A stretch of DNA of 64,000 bases, taken from positions 1-64,000 of the forward strand of contig NZ_JANDJO010000013.1 in NCBI RefSeq assembly GCF_024331145.1. Direction: 5' to 3'. The translations under genes and the position numbers were made by a program. Source of the DNA: Shimia sp. CNT1-13L.2 (lineage in GTDB: Bacteria > Pseudomonadota > Alphaproteobacteria > Rhodobacterales > Rhodobacteraceae). Under the pieces are notes generated by a model. The model was not told the origin of the DNA, made no database searches, and saw only the letters and a program-made list of their open reading frames with translations. Below, one piece after another: positions 53,949-63,294 of this stretch. Numbering within the stretch: the first letter of the stretch is position 1; each line of letters starts with the position of its first letter.

Positions 53949-55367
53949 ATGGAACGGATCAAGACGGATCTCCTGGTGATCGGCGCCGGGTCTGGTGGGT
54001 TGTCGGTTGCGGCGGGTGCCGTGCAGATGGGGGCGGATGTTGTCCTGTTGGAAGGGCACAGGATGGGCGGCGACTGTCTGAACTTTGGCTGCGTTCCGTC
54101 CAAGGCCCTGTTGGCCAGCGCCAAAGTGGCGCATACGCAGGCCCATGCCGCGGTGTTTGGCGTGGCGGATCAGGTGCCGCAGGTCGATTACGCGGCGGTC
54201 AAGGACCACGTGGCGGATGTGATTGCCCAGATTGAGCCCAATGACTCGGTCGAGCGGTTCGAAGGGCTGGGGGTTCGGGTGATCTCGGAGTACGGCCAGT
54301 TCCTTGGCGCAAACGAGGTGCAGGCCGGGGAGCATGTGATCGAGGCGCGCCGGATCGTGATCGCCACGGGGTCGAGCCCGTTTGTGCCACCGATTCCCGG
54401 GTTGGACAGCGTGCCTTACGAGACAAACGAGACCCTGTTCGAGCTGCGTGAAAAGCCGGAGCATCTGCTGATTGTCGGCGGTGGCCCGATCGGGATGGAA
54501 ATGGCGCAGGCGCATCTGCGGCTTGGCAGCAAGGTGACGGTGATCGAGGGCGAGAAGGCGCTGGGCCGGGATGATCCGGAGATGGCGGCCTTTGTTCTGG
54601 ACCAGTTGCGCGACGAGGGGCTGGTGATCGAGGAAGGCGCTTTGGCGGCGCAGATCAGCGGTGAGGCCGGTGCCATTCGGGTCGAGGCCAAGGATGGTCG
54701 CGTGTTTGAAGGCTCGCATCTTCTGATGGCGGTCGGGCGCAAGCCGAACATTGACCGGTTGAACCTTGAGGTGGCGGGGATCGAGACCACGCGGGCGGGA
54801 ATCAAGGTGGATCAGAGCCTGAAAACCTCGAACCGTCGGGTCTATGCGATCGGTGACGTGACTGGCGGCAAGCAGTTTACCCATGTGGCCGGATACCACG
54901 CGGGCGTGATCATTCGCTCAGCCCTGTTCGGGTTGCCCGCGAAGGAACGCAAGGACCACATTCCGCATGCGACCTATACCGATCCGGAGCTGGCGCAGGT
55001 TGGCATGACCGAGGCCGAGGCGCGCGCGGCGCATGGTGACGCATTGGAAGTCATGCGGTTTGACCTGCACCACAACGATCGCCTGATCGCCGAGCGCAAG
55101 GCAAAGGGATTGATCAAGGTTATGGTGGTCAAGGGGCGGCCTGTCGGGGCTTCGATTGCAGGCCATCAGGCGGGAGAGCACATAAACCTTTGGGCACTTG
55201 TCATCGCCAATCGTATGAAAATGGGACAAGTGGCCAGTATGGTGTCTCCTTATCCCACCGTTGGCGAGATCAACAAGCGTGCGGCAGGGGCCTATTTCTC
55301 GCCCAGACTTTTTGATAGTCCTAGGGTGAAACGGGTGGTTCGTTTCGTGCAACGCTGGTTGCCATAA
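53949..55367 (+). CDS. FAD-dependent pyridine nucleotide-disulfide oxidoreductase (mercuric-reductase/lipoamide-dehydrogenase type)
   Basis: 472 residues. FAD site VIGAGSGGLSVAAGAVQMG, redox-active pair C43 and C48 (GGDCLNFGCVPSKALL), NAD(P) site LLIVGGGPIGMEMAQAHL, and YAIGDVTGGKQFTHVAGYH. The C-terminal part has no vicinal cysteine pair, so it is not a full mercuric reductase. The true substrate is open. Lies two bases after the TVP38 gene, a pairing often seen in roseobacters from memory. Confidence 0.88.
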   Translation: MERIKTDLLVIGAGSGGLSVAAGAVQMGADVVLLEGHRMGGDCLNFGCVPSKALLASAKVAHTQAHAAVFGVADQVPQVDYAAVKDHVADVIAQIEPNDSVERFEGLGVRVISEYGQFLGANEVQAGEHVIEARRIVIATGSSPFVPPIPGLDSVPYETNETLFELREKPEHLLIVGGGPIGMEMAQAHLRLGSKVTVIEGEKALGRDDPEMAAFVLDQLRDEGLVIEEGALAAQISGEAGAIRVEAKDGRVFEGSHLLMAVGRKPNIDRLNLEVAGIETTRAGIKVDQSLKTSNRRVYAIGDVTGGKQFTHVAGYHAGVIIRSALFGLPAKERKDHIPHATYTDPELAQVGMTEAEARAAHGDALEVMRFDLHHNDRLIAERKAKGLIKVMVVKGRPVGASIAGHQAGEHINLWALVIANRMKMGQVASMVSPYPTVGEINKRAAGAYFSPRLFDSPRVKRVVRFVQRWLP

Positions 55368-55386
55368 GTTCATGTACGGAGCGCGG

Positions 55387-56775
55387 ATGCTCAACACGTT
55401 ATCGGGTCGATTCCTGTTTCTGACCATCATCTTCGTGATGGTGGCCGAAGTCCTGATCTTCGTGCCGTCGGTGGCGCGGTTCCGGGAAGACTATTTGCTG
55501 TCACGGCTGGAGCGGGCGCAGATCGCGTCCTTGGCGCTCTTGGCGGACGACATGATCGATGCGTCGCTGGAAGAAGAACTGTTGCGCAATGCCGGCGTTT
55601 TCAACGTGGTGCTGCGGCGGGACGAGATGCGGCAGTTGATCCTGACCTCGCCGATGCCACAGCCGATTGATGCCACGTTTGACATGCGGGATGCCGGTGC
55701 GCCCGAGTTGATCGGCGATGCCATGATGCGGCTGTTCGAGACCGATCAGAAGGTTATCCGGGTGATCGGTTCGCCGGTGCGCGAAGCCGGTTTGCTGATC
55801 GAGGTGACGATGGAGACATCGGGGCTGCGGGCGGCGATGATCGAATACGGCCTGAATGTTCTCTGGCTTTCGCTGGTGATCTCGGCGGTGACGGCGGCGC
55901 TGTTGTTCTTTGCGGTGCGCGGGATTCTCGTGAAGCCGATCAAGGGCGTGGTGCGCTATATGCAGGCCTATGCCAAGGCCCCTGAAGATGCACGCGGGAT
56001 CATCCATCCCTCGGCCGGGATCGTGGAGATTCGCGAAGCCGAGGAAGCACTTGAAATGCTGCAGATCGAACTGACGGCGTCGCTCAAGCAGAAAGAGCGC
56101 CTTGCGCAGCTGGGTGGAGCGGTGGCGAAGGTGAGCCACGATCTGCGCAATATCCTGACGTCGGCGCAGCTGTTCACGGATCGTATCGAGATGAGCGAAG
56201 ACCCGGCGGTGAAGCGGATGGCGCCGAAGCTGGTGAATTCGATAACGCGGGCGGTGAACCTGTGTGAAAGCACGCTGGCCTTTGGCAAGGCCGAAGAGCC
56301 GCCCCCCCGCCTGTGCCAGGTGGACCTCGGGCAGCTTGTGTCTGACGTGATCGAGAGCGAGCGTCTGGCAATTGGCGAGTTCGACCTGAGCTTTGCGGAA
56401 GACATTCCTGCGGGCATGGTGATGCGGGCCGATCCCGAGCAATTGTACCGCGTGCTGTCCAACCTTGTGCGCAACGCGCGGCAGGCGATTGTTGCCACCG
56501 GCGTGCCGGGCGAAATCGCGGTTGCCGCTGTCGAGGAGACGGATTCGTGGATCGTGACCGTGCGTGATACCGGCCCCGGATTGCCGCCCAAGGCGCGTGA
56601 GCACCTGTTCACACCGTTCCAGGGCGGGGTGCGCAAAGGTGGTTCAGGATTGGGGCTTGCGATTTCGGCCGAGCTGATTGGTGGGCATGGTGGGACGCTG
56701 GATCTTTTGTCGAGTGACGAAGGCGGTACGGCCTTTAAAATAAGGCTTCCGAAGGGTGATGTGGCAGAAAGTTGA
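55387..56775 (+). CDS. Sensor histidine kinase, no partner regulator nearby
   Basis: 462 residues. Helix at 8-28, a periplasmic sensor of about 130 residues, helix around 160-180, HAMP-like linker, then the kinase core: H-box KVSHDLRNILTSAQL with the phospho-accepting histidine, N-box NLVRNARQAI, G1 DTGPGL and G2 GGSGLGLAIS. The ATG at 55387 follows CGGAG; the earlier ATG at 55372 has no site. No response regulator gene is adjacent. Confidence 0.9.
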   Translation: MLNTLSGRFLFLTIIFVMVAEVLIFVPSVARFREDYLLSRLERAQIASLALLADDMIDASLEEELLRNAGVFNVVLRRDEMRQLILTSPMPQPIDATFDMRDAGAPELIGDAMMRLFETDQKVIRVIGSPVREAGLLIEVTMETSGLRAAMIEYGLNVLWLSLVISAVTAALLFFAVRGILVKPIKGVVRYMQAYAKAPEDARGIIHPSAGIVEIREAEEALEMLQIELTASLKQKERLAQLGGAVAKVSHDLRNILTSAQLFTDRIEMSEDPAVKRMAPKLVNSITRAVNLCESTLAFGKAEEPPPRLCQVDLGQLVSDVIESERLAIGEFDLSFAEDIPAGMVMRADPEQLYRVLSNLVRNARQAIVATGVPGEIAVAAVEETDSWIVTVRDTGPGLPPKAREHLFTPFQGGVRKGGSGLGLAISAELIGGHGGTLDLLSSDEGGTAFKIRLPKGDVAES

Positions 56776-56794
56776 AAAAACTTACTTTTTGCTC

Positions 56795-56823
56795 TTGCGA
56801 CTCTCCAGCATACACTCTAAATC
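56795..56823 (+). promoter_or_regulatory. Promoter of tRNA-Arg
   Basis: TTGCGA and TAAATC are 17 bases apart, ending 12 bases before the tRNA. Confidence 0.7.
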
Positions 56824-56835
56824 CCCCTTCACCGC

Positions 56836-56912
56836 GCTCTGGTAGCTCAGCTGGATAGAGTACTTGACTACGAATCAAGGGGTCGGGGGTTCGAATCCTC
56901 CCCAGAGCGCCA
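56836..56912 (+). tRNA. tRNA-Arg (anticodon ACG)
   Basis: 77 bases with encoded CCA. Acceptor GCTCTGG pairs with CCAGAGC, discriminator G; anticodon stem CTTGA/TCAAG holds loop CTACGAA, anticodon ACG at 56870-56872, reading CGN codons after A-to-I change. The D arm and T arm (GGTTCGAATCC) are canonical. A promoter and a terminator flank it. Confidence 0.97.
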
Positions 56913-56921
56913 TAGAATTCC

Positions 56922-56957
56922 AAGGCCCAGTCCACAGCGACTGGGCCTTACTTTTTT
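56922..56957 (+). terminator. Terminator after tRNA-Arg
   Basis: AAGGCCCAGTC pairs with GACTGGGCCTT around a six-base loop, followed by ACTTTTTTC. Confidence 0.93.
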
Positions 56958-57041
56958 CTCCGGAAAAGTCGCAAACAGGCGTGACATGCGAGGTGCGGTC
57001 CTTGCAGGTTTGAAGACAGGATTTGCCTTGAGGAGACATTC

Positions 57042-57797
57042 ATGCACCCGATTATCGCGCTTTGGTCTCATCCCCGTTCCATGTCGACGGCGACCGAGCG
57101 GATCATGCGGGAGCGGGGTGATCTGCGCTGTTTCCATGAGCCGTTCATGTATGACTATTACATTGAGCGGCAGGTTCGGGTGATGCCGCATTTCGAACCT
57201 CAGGACGGGCATCCCGTGAGCTATGAGGCGGTGCGCGATATGCTTCTGACGGAGGCCGAAGCGCAGCCCGTGTTCATCAAGGACATGAGTTTCTATGTCA
57301 TGCCGCATATCCTGAAAGATGAAGCCTGGCAGGGGCGGTTGGTGAACTGTTTCCTTGTGCGTGATCCGGTTGCGTCGATCCCGTCTTACTTCAAGCTGGA
57401 CCCGGAGGTGACTTTGGACGAAATCGGACTTGAGGCTCAGGCGGAGCATCATAAGGCCCTTGTGGCGGCTGGCGAGAAAGCGGTCGTGGTCCGCGCCGAG
57501 GGTATTCGTGGCGACGCCAAGGGAGTGTTAAGTGCGCTTTGGGCCGAGATCGGTCTGACACCTGCGGATCACGCCTTTGACTGGCAGGGCGCGCAGCCAG
57601 AGGACTGGAAGCAGGTCGAGGGGTGGCATTCGGACGTGACCCGGTCGAAAGGCATTCGCCCGATCACGGCCGAGGAGGTTCAAGCCCAGAAGGCGAAGTT
57701 CGAGGCGATGAGCCGCGAGCACCCGGCGATGCGCCGGTACCTGACGCATCATCAGCCGCATTACGAATACCTGTGTTCCCAAGCGCTGGGCGCCTGA
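57042..57797 (+). CDS. Sulfotransferase family protein
   Basis: 251 residues. The PAPS-binding 5-prime loop WSHPRSMSTATERIM near the start and 3-prime-loop-type LVRDPVASIPSYFKL at 105-119 mark the sulfotransferase fold. It would move sulfate from PAPS to an unknown acceptor. GAGGAG precedes the ATG. It stands alone between the tRNA and a 590-base gap. Confidence 0.82.
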   Translation: MHPIIALWSHPRSMSTATERIMRERGDLRCFHEPFMYDYYIERQVRVMPHFEPQDGHPVSYEAVRDMLLTEAEAQPVFIKDMSFYVMPHILKDEAWQGRLVNCFLVRDPVASIPSYFKLDPEVTLDEIGLEAQAEHHKALVAAGEKAVVVRAEGIRGDAKGVLSALWAEIGLTPADHAFDWQGAQPEDWKQVEGWHSDVTRSKGIRPITAEEVQAQKAKFEAMSREHPAMRRYLTHHQPHYEYLCSQALGA

Positions 57798-58389
57798 GGC
57801 TGACCAAAGTGTGGCGAACGTATGATCGAGACTGTCCTTTGGGGAGCTTTCATCGATAGGTACGTTGGCGCGATTTTGGGCCAGTAACGTTGGAGTACTC
57901 TGGAGGCTGGCGGTGCCGTGTCGCTATCCTGCTGGTTTGGTGTATCGCCGGCGGCCTGCTCTCCTGTTTCTCCGTGAATTCATTTTGACCTCATATGGGG
58001 CGCCGACACCCTTCGGCGGTGGCCCGAATTGGAACTCCTATATGAGTGAGTCACCAATGATTCTTTGTTTTTTGGGCATTCTACCGGATTATATGCTCTA
58101 AATTTATGAAATTTTATGTGTGGATATCTGTGCTATTTTGGGACTCAAGATTATTGAGATCTGCCATTTAGTGTCTGAAAATAAATTGAAAAATGTACTT
58201 TTTCGAAAATTGGAATTTTGATGGAGTCGGTAATAATGCGGCAAATACGCCTTATTAGTGCATAGATTATTGCGCAGAATGTTCTGGCGTTGTAGGTCGG
58301 TCCTACGCTGACGACGGGGTGCGCGCAGATTTCCGGTCCAGAGCAGCGCAGAAGATTGGGGCTTCGGCCCCACAAGGAGGACAAAACTC
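57798..58389. other. 590-base gap before the TRAP operon
   Basis: No convincing gene was found. The first half is of normal composition with a CGCCGA...TCGGCG inverted repeat at 58001-58018. Positions 58089-58260 are strongly AT-rich. A weak promoter-like pair (TTGGAA at 58210 and TAATAAT at 58231) lies there. An open frame at 57865-58101 has poor coding character. A long leader or an operator for the TRAP operon may lie here. Confidence 0.45.
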
Positions 58390-59403
58390 ATGAAATTCAC
58401 TTTCTCCCGTCGCGCCGCGCTGGGCGCCCTGGCCGGTGCCGCTGTTGTGGCTTCGGTGGCAACCACTGCCGCAGCCGACACCGTGCGTCTGCGCTTTCAC
58501 ACCTTCTATGGCACCGAGATCGACCATATCGCGAAGAAGTTTCGCAAATCGGTCAAGGATGCCTCGAACGGCACCCTGCGCATCCAGTACTTCCGTGGTG
58601 GTGAGCTGGTTGCGTCGGATCAGTTTGCCGATGCAGTTGCCAAGGGCACCATCGACATCGTGCATGGCACCGGTGGCTACTGGTCGGGTCAGATCGATGT
58701 GGGCAACATCGAGGCCGGTCTGCCTGGTGCTTGGGCAAGCGTTGACGAGGCCAAGGCCCTGTTCGACAGCGCCGAAGTCGATGCGCTGCTGACCTCGGCT
58801 TATGCCGATGCAGGTGCCGTTTACCTGGGCAAGGGCTATGGTCACAACTACGACCTGCTGACCAAAGAGCCGGTCACGTCTCTGGCAGACCTGAAAACCC
58901 GCAAGATCCGCGCAACTTCGAACGTTGCAAAGGTCCTGTCGGCGTTTGACATTCCGACCGTCTATTTGCCGGCGCAGGAACTCTATATCGGCATGTCGAC
59001 CGGTGTTATCGACGGTGCGATCTACGGTGGTCCGGTTGAGTATGAGCAGCTGAAGCTGCACGAAACCGCGCAGAACTATACCTTCATGAACATGCTGATG
59101 CCGGGTTGGACCGAGACCTTCCTTGCCAACCCTGCGGTCTGGGAAAAGCTGTCGGATGAGCACAAGCAGATCCTTGAAGCCGCGATCCAGCAGTTTGCCG
59201 ATGACATCCATCAGTGGCTGGCTGAAGGCAACGAAGGCGTCGCCGAAGGCACTTTTGAGTACGCAACCCTGCCGGATGCCGACTCCAAGGCGCTGACCCA
59301 GGCGGCACAGGGTGTCTGGGCGGAAGAGGCTGCGCGCTCGGAGCGCAACAAGGCGCTGGTTGATGCGCTGATCGCGAACGCCAAGGCGCAAGGCCGCCTG
59401 TAA
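58390..59403 (+). CDS. TRAP transporter solute-binding protein DctP family
   Basis: 337 residues. A Tat-like or Sec signal (FSRRAALGALAGAAVVASVA) gives cleavage after AAA; the mature part has the DctP features VRLRFHTFYGTEI and LKTRKIRATSNVAKVLSAF with the arginine that grips the ligand carboxylate. Ligand unknown, presumably an organic acid. AAGGAGG precedes the ATG. Followed one base after its stop by dctQ. Confidence 0.92.
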   Translation: MKFTFSRRAALGALAGAAVVASVATTAAADTVRLRFHTFYGTEIDHIAKKFRKSVKDASNGTLRIQYFRGGELVASDQFADAVAKGTIDIVHGTGGYWSGQIDVGNIEAGLPGAWASVDEAKALFDSAEVDALLTSAYADAGAVYLGKGYGHNYDLLTKEPVTSLADLKTRKIRATSNVAKVLSAFDIPTVYLPAQELYIGMSTGVIDGAIYGGPVEYEQLKLHETAQNYTFMNMLMPGWTETFLANPAVWEKLSDEHKQILEAAIQQFADDIHQWLAEGNEGVAEGTFEYATLPDADSKALTQAAQGVWAEEAARSERNKALVDALIANAKAQGRL

Positions 59404-59404
59404 C

Positions 59405-59980
59405 ATGCGCCTGGTGACAAGATATCTTGTCATTCAGGATGGCCTGTCCGAGTTCGTCGGGCGGGCCATTTCCTGGTTGACGCTGGCGATGATTGCCGTG
59501 CTGATGCTGGAGATCATCGCCCGCTATTTCCTGAACGCGCCGACCATCTGGGCGCATGAAACCTCGACCATGCTGTACGGGGCTTTTTGCATGTTGGCGG
59601 GGGCCTATACGCTGCGCCACCGGGGGCATGTGCGGTCCGAAGTGCTTTACGGCTTGTTGAACAAGCGTGGCAAAGCCTTTTTCGACACGATCATCTTTGC
59701 CATTGGTCTCGTTGTTCTGGGTGTTTTCTTCAAGATGGCGGTCGGCTTTGCGGCGGACAGCTGGGCGGTGCGTGAGTATTCGAACAAGAGCATCTGGCAG
59801 CCTGCGATCTATCCGATCAAGACGGTGATCCCCGTCGCGGTGGGGCTGGTGATCCTTCAGAACATCGCGGAATTGCTGCGGTCGGTTCTGACACTTTTGG
59901 GCGTTGATTTCGTGGACCCGCGCGAGCGCGAGGTGGAAAGCGATATTGACCCGGAACTTCTTAAAGCCGCTCAAGACTAG
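59405..59980 (+). CDS. TRAP transporter small membrane subunit DctQ
   Basis: 191 residues with four membrane helices, residues WLTLAMIAVLMLEIIARYFL and WAHETSTMLYGAFCMLAGAY matching DctQ. It works with DctM. It starts one base after dctP and ends 44 bases before dctM. The C-terminus is charged (REREVESDIDPELLKAAQD). Confidence 0.9.
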   Translation: MRLVTRYLVIQDGLSEFVGRAISWLTLAMIAVLMLEIIARYFLNAPTIWAHETSTMLYGAFCMLAGAYTLRHRGHVRSEVLYGLLNKRGKAFFDTIIFAIGLVVLGVFFKMAVGFAADSWAVREYSNKSIWQPAIYPIKTVIPVAVGLVILQNIAELLRSVLTLLGVDFVDPREREVESDIDPELLKAAQD

Positions 59981-60024
59981 GGCGCATCTGCGAGGGCGGC
60001 GCAGGCCGTCCGGGAGGAAGACTT

Positions 60025-61344
60025 ATGGCTGAACTCGATCCGCTGGCCATTACCGCGATCATGTTTCTGTCGATGCTGGCCCTGATGGCGGCGGGATCGC
60101 CGCTGGCCTGGGCGCTGACAATATCCGGCGTGGGAAGCGCCTATATGCTGTGGGGGCCGGGTGGTCTCGAGCTCCTTGTGAGTTCGACCTACAGCGCGAT
60201 GGACAACTTCCTGTTGGTGGCGCTGCCGTTGTTCATCTTCATGGGCCTCGTGTTGCAGCGGTCGGGCATAACCGACGATCTTTTCGAGATGATCCACAAA
60301 CTGATGGGCGGCGTGCCCGGCGGTCTTGGGGTTGGTACGGTCATCATCTGTGCCTTGATCGCGGCGATGGCAGGGGTATCAGGTGCAGCAACCGTGTCGC
60401 TTGGCATCATTGCGCTGCCCGCGATGCTGAAGCGCGGCTATGACAAGAAGCTGGTCACGGGCACGATCATGGCGGGCGGGGCGCTCGGGTTCTTGATCCC
60501 GCCGTCGGTTCTGATGATCATCTACGCCTTCCTGAGCCGGGATTCCGTAGGCAAGCTGTTTGCTGCCGGATTGATGCCGGGACTGATGCTGGCGGGTATC
60601 TATATCCTCTATGTTCTGATCCGCTGTCGGATTGATCCGGATCTGGGGCCGCCCGCGCCTGCGGAAGAACGGTTTAGTGGTATCGAAAAGCTGAAATCCC
60701 TGCGCCACCTGATTGCGCCGGGGGTGCTAATCGCGACGGTGCTGGGGTGTATCATCGGTGGTGTGACCTCGCCATCCGAGGCCTCGGCCATCGGTGCTTT
60801 CGGGGCGCTGGTGATTGCCGCGCTGCATGGCCGGGTGAACTGGGACATGCTGCGCTATGTGATGATCACCACAACCAAGTTGATGGGTATGCTGATGTGG
60901 ATCACCATCGCGGCGGTGTTCTTTTCGAAGATCTACGTGGGTCTTGGTGCGGGCATGATCGTTGGTGAGTTGATCGAGGATTTCGAGCTGAGCCCGATGC
61001 TGGTGATTGTCGCAATGCTGGCGACCTATTTCGTGCTGGGCATGTTCCTAGATGACTTTGCGATTGTCTTCATCACCGTGCCTTTGTTCGTGCCGATCGT
61101 GCGTGACCTTGGGTTCGATACCACCTGGTTCGCGGTGTTGTTCATCCTGTCGATGCAGTCGGCCTATTTGACGCCGCCATTTGGCTACAACCTGTTCTAT
61201 ATGCGGTCGGTGGCGCCGCCGGAGATCACCATCGGCGATATCTACAAGGCGGCCCTGCCCTTTGTGGCGTTGCAGATTATCGGCCTCGGGTTGGTGGTGG
61301 CCTTTCCACAAATCGCGCTTTGGCTGCCCGGATTGCTGTTCTGA
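60025..61344 (+). CDS. TRAP transporter large membrane subunit DctM
   Basis: 439 residues with twelve or so membrane helices. Signature parts: VALPLFIFMGLVLQRSGI, GTGGVSGAA-type AAMAGVSGAATVSLGII, GGALGFLIPPSVLMIIYAFL, and PSEASAIGAFGAL. It uses sodium or proton gradients. GGAGGAAG precedes the ATG. A terminator follows. Confidence 0.94.
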   Translation: MAELDPLAITAIMFLSMLALMAAGSPLAWALTISGVGSAYMLWGPGGLELLVSSTYSAMDNFLLVALPLFIFMGLVLQRSGITDDLFEMIHKLMGGVPGGLGVGTVIICALIAAMAGVSGAATVSLGIIALPAMLKRGYDKKLVTGTIMAGGALGFLIPPSVLMIIYAFLSRDSVGKLFAAGLMPGLMLAGIYILYVLIRCRIDPDLGPPAPAEERFSGIEKLKSLRHLIAPGVLIATVLGCIIGGVTSPSEASAIGAFGALVIAALHGRVNWDMLRYVMITTTKLMGMLMWITIAAVFFSKIYVGLGAGMIVGELIEDFELSPMLVIVAMLATYFVLGMFLDDFAIVFITVPLFVPIVRDLGFDTTWFAVLFILSMQSAYLTPPFGYNLFYMRSVAPPEITIGDIYKAALPFVALQIIGLGLVVAFPQIALWLPGLLF

Positions 61345-61392
61345 AACCAAAAAGGTTGGCGCGCCTGTGCCAACCCGTTTTCCCCAACTGAA

Positions 61393-61421
61393 AAGCCGCC
61401 TCTTGAGGCGGCTTCTTTTTT
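61393..61421. terminator. Terminator between dctM and the convergent CoA-transferase gene
   Basis: AAGCCGCCT pairs with AGGCGGCTT around a CTTG loop, with TCTTTTTT on one side and AAAA on the other, so it can serve both genes. Confidence 0.9.
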
Positions 61422-61436
61422 GGTTTGCAGGTGGTC

Positions 61437-62543
61437 TCAGCCGCGCGGCAGGACTGGTGCCGTCTTGTCGAGTTTCAGTTCTGCATCCGAGAATTTCCAC
61501 GGGCCGCGAACGCCTTTGATGCCTTCTGGTTCAATCACCATGCCGCGGGCCTTGATCTGGGGGTCGTCAAAGGCCTGACCGATGGAGTTGATGGGGCCAG
61601 CTGGCACAGTGGCCTTTTCCAGCGCGGCCAGCAGGTCAGCCGAGAGCCATCCGGTCAGGGAGGATTCGATTTCGGCGGTCAGGGCTTCGCGGTTGGAAAC
61701 GCGCAGACCGTTGGTGGCGTAGTCGCCATTCGAGGCAAGGTCGGGGCGCTGAATGACGTCGCAGAACCGCTGGAACTGGCCATCGTTGCCCACGGCGAGG
61801 ATGATATGGCCGTCTTTGGTAGGGAGAACCTGATAGGGCGAGATATTGGGGTGGTCGTTGCCCTTGCGCATCGGGCTGTTGCCGGTTGCAAGGTAGTTCA
61901 TCGCCTGATTGGCCAGCATGGAGGTCGCGCAGTCGAGCAGGGACATGTCGATGTGTTGCCCCTTGCCGGTGCGGTGGCGTTGTTCGACGGCGGCAAGGAT
62001 GCCGATGGTGCCATAGAGGCCGGTCACCACATCGGTGACGGCAACGCCCACCTTCTGCGGTTGGCGATCCGGTTCGCCGGTGATCGACATGAGGCCGGAG
62101 AGACCCTGAATCAGAAAGTCGTAACCAGCGCGTTGGGCATAGGGGCCGTCCTGGCCGAAACCGGTGATCGAGCAGTAGATCAGCCGTGGGTTCAGGTCCT
62201 TCAGGCTGTCATAGTCGAGACCGTATTTGGCAAGGCCGCCTACCTTGAAGTTCTCGATCAGGATGTCGGCATCCTTGATGAGATCGCGGACCTTCTGTTG
62301 CCCTTCTTCGGTGCGAAAGTCGGCGGTCACTGCGGTTTTGCCGCGGTTGGCGGCATAGTAATAGGCGGCGGTCTTGTCGCCGTCGCGTTCGATGAAGGGA
62401 GGGCCCCAGGTGCGGGTGTCATCACCACTCTCGGCTTCGATCTTGATCACCTCGGCGCCAAGATCAGCCAACGACTGGCCAATCCAGGGACCGGCCAGGA
62501 TGCGGGCCAGTTCGACCACTTTCAAACCTTCGAGAGGGGACAT
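61437..62543 (-). CDS. Class III CoA-transferase (CaiB/BaiF/FRC family)
   Basis: 368 residues. N-terminal GLKVVELARILAGPWIGQSL, then the catalytic aspartate D142 in YDFLIQGLSG. GKGQHIDMSLLDC and SPYQVLPTKDGHIILAVGND follow. It swaps CoA between acids, with substrates such as formate, oxalate, carnitine or mesaconate in named members. Here the substrate is unknown; its place beside the TRAP operon and a gabT-type gene suggests organic-acid use. Confidence 0.88.
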   Translation of the reverse strand: MSPLEGLKVVELARILAGPWIGQSLADLGAEVIKIEAESGDDTRTWGPPFIERDGDKTAAYYYAANRGKTAVTADFRTEEGQQKVRDLIKDADILIENFKVGGLAKYGLDYDSLKDLNPRLIYCSITGFGQDGPYAQRAGYDFLIQGLSGLMSITGEPDRQPQKVGVAVTDVVTGLYGTIGILAAVEQRHRTGKGQHIDMSLLDCATSMLANQAMNYLATGNSPMRKGNDHPNISPYQVLPTKDGHIILAVGNDGQFQRFCDVIQRPDLASNGDYATNGLRVSNREALTAEIESSLTGWLSADLLAALEKATVPAGPINSIGQAFDDPQIKARGMVIEPEGIKGVRGPWKFSDAELKLDKTAPVLPRG

Positions 62544-62579
62544 GTGCGTTTCCTTCGCGTTGAGAGCCCTGTTCGGGGA

Positions 62580-63161
62580 CTAGAGATATGGTGGGGTGCA
62601 GGCCGATATGACTTCGGCCGGACGATCCGAGACATTGCGGAACCGATGGGGTTCGCGGCTGTTGAAGAGATAGGCATCACCGGCCTTGAGAATGCGGATT
62701 TCATCGCCGACCGTGACTTCGATTTCGCCCGAGACCACGATGCCGCCTTCGTTGGCGTCATGCTCGATCATCGAGGCACCGGTATCAGCACCGGCCTCGT
62801 AGACTTCGTGCAGGATCTGAAGGTTGTGGGCCTTGGCGTCGCCGACCTGCCTGATGGCGATTTTCTGAAGCGCCAGTTCGTCGCCCTGGTACAGCAGCGA
62901 GGTCAGGTCGCGCATTTCCGACGGGGTGAAGAACGGTTTTTGGGCGCTGATGGCCTCTGGCTCAAAAAATTCCGACATGGTGACGCCGAAGCCGCCTAGA
63001 ATTTTGCGCAAAGATGCCACCGAAGGGCTGCTGCGGTTGGTTTCGATCATTGAAATCTGTCCGTGAGGGACGCCAGCAGCTTCTGCCAACTTCCTTTGAG
63101 ACATGCCAAATTGCTTTCTGAGCGCCTTGAGTCGGCCGCCAACGTCAAAATCGTCCGTCAT
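62580..63161 (-). CDS. XRE-cupin transcriptional regulator
   Basis: 193 residues from the ATG at 63161, which follows GGAGG. Helix-turn-helix at about 10-60 (LRKQFGMSQRKLAEAAGVPH and GQISMIETNRSSPSVASL), then a cupin domain at about 120-190 with EGGIVVSGEIEVTVGDEI and FNSREPHRFRNVSDRP. This PuuR-like layout usually controls amine or amino-acid catabolism. It diverges from the gabT-type gene, its probable target. Longer frames to 63233 lack support. Confidence 0.88.
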   Translation of the reverse strand: MTDDFDVGGRLKALRKQFGMSQRKLAEAAGVPHGQISMIETNRSSPSVASLRKILGGFGVTMSEFFEPEAISAQKPFFTPSEMRDLTSLLYQGDELALQKIAIRQVGDAKAHNLQILHEVYEAGADTGASMIEHDANEGGIVVSGEIEVTVGDEIRILKAGDAYLFNSREPHRFRNVSDRPAEVISACTPPYL

Positions 63162-63211
63162 CACGTCATATCCTCCATATCTTTCCATCAGAATAAGCGA
63201 ATCCCGTGATG

Positions 63212-63219
63212 TTGCGCAA
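63212..63219. promoter_or_regulatory. Candidate operator between regulator and aminotransferase gene
   Basis: An exact eight-base palindrome TTGCGCAA lies in the AT-rich centre of the divergent region 63162-63294. It is a possible binding site for the cupin regulator, on position alone. Confidence 0.3.
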
Positions 63220-63294
63220 TTTATAGGTAGCAAAGTTCAAAATAATGAGCAATAAAAAGCGAGGAATCAAAGCGCAGACAGAGGAGATTCGCGC

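Noticed and set aside
56836-56912. tRNA-Arg as an attachment site of an integrated element
   Set aside because: No integrase and no direct repeat of the tRNA 3-prime end was seen nearby.
57865-58101. 78-codon frame before the TRAP operon
   Set aside because: No ribosome binding site, mixed composition and it ends in the AT-rich zone.
61425-62999. 524-codon open frame on the plus strand
   Set aside because: It is antisense to the CoA-transferase gene and runs into the regulator; no ribosome binding site or domain.
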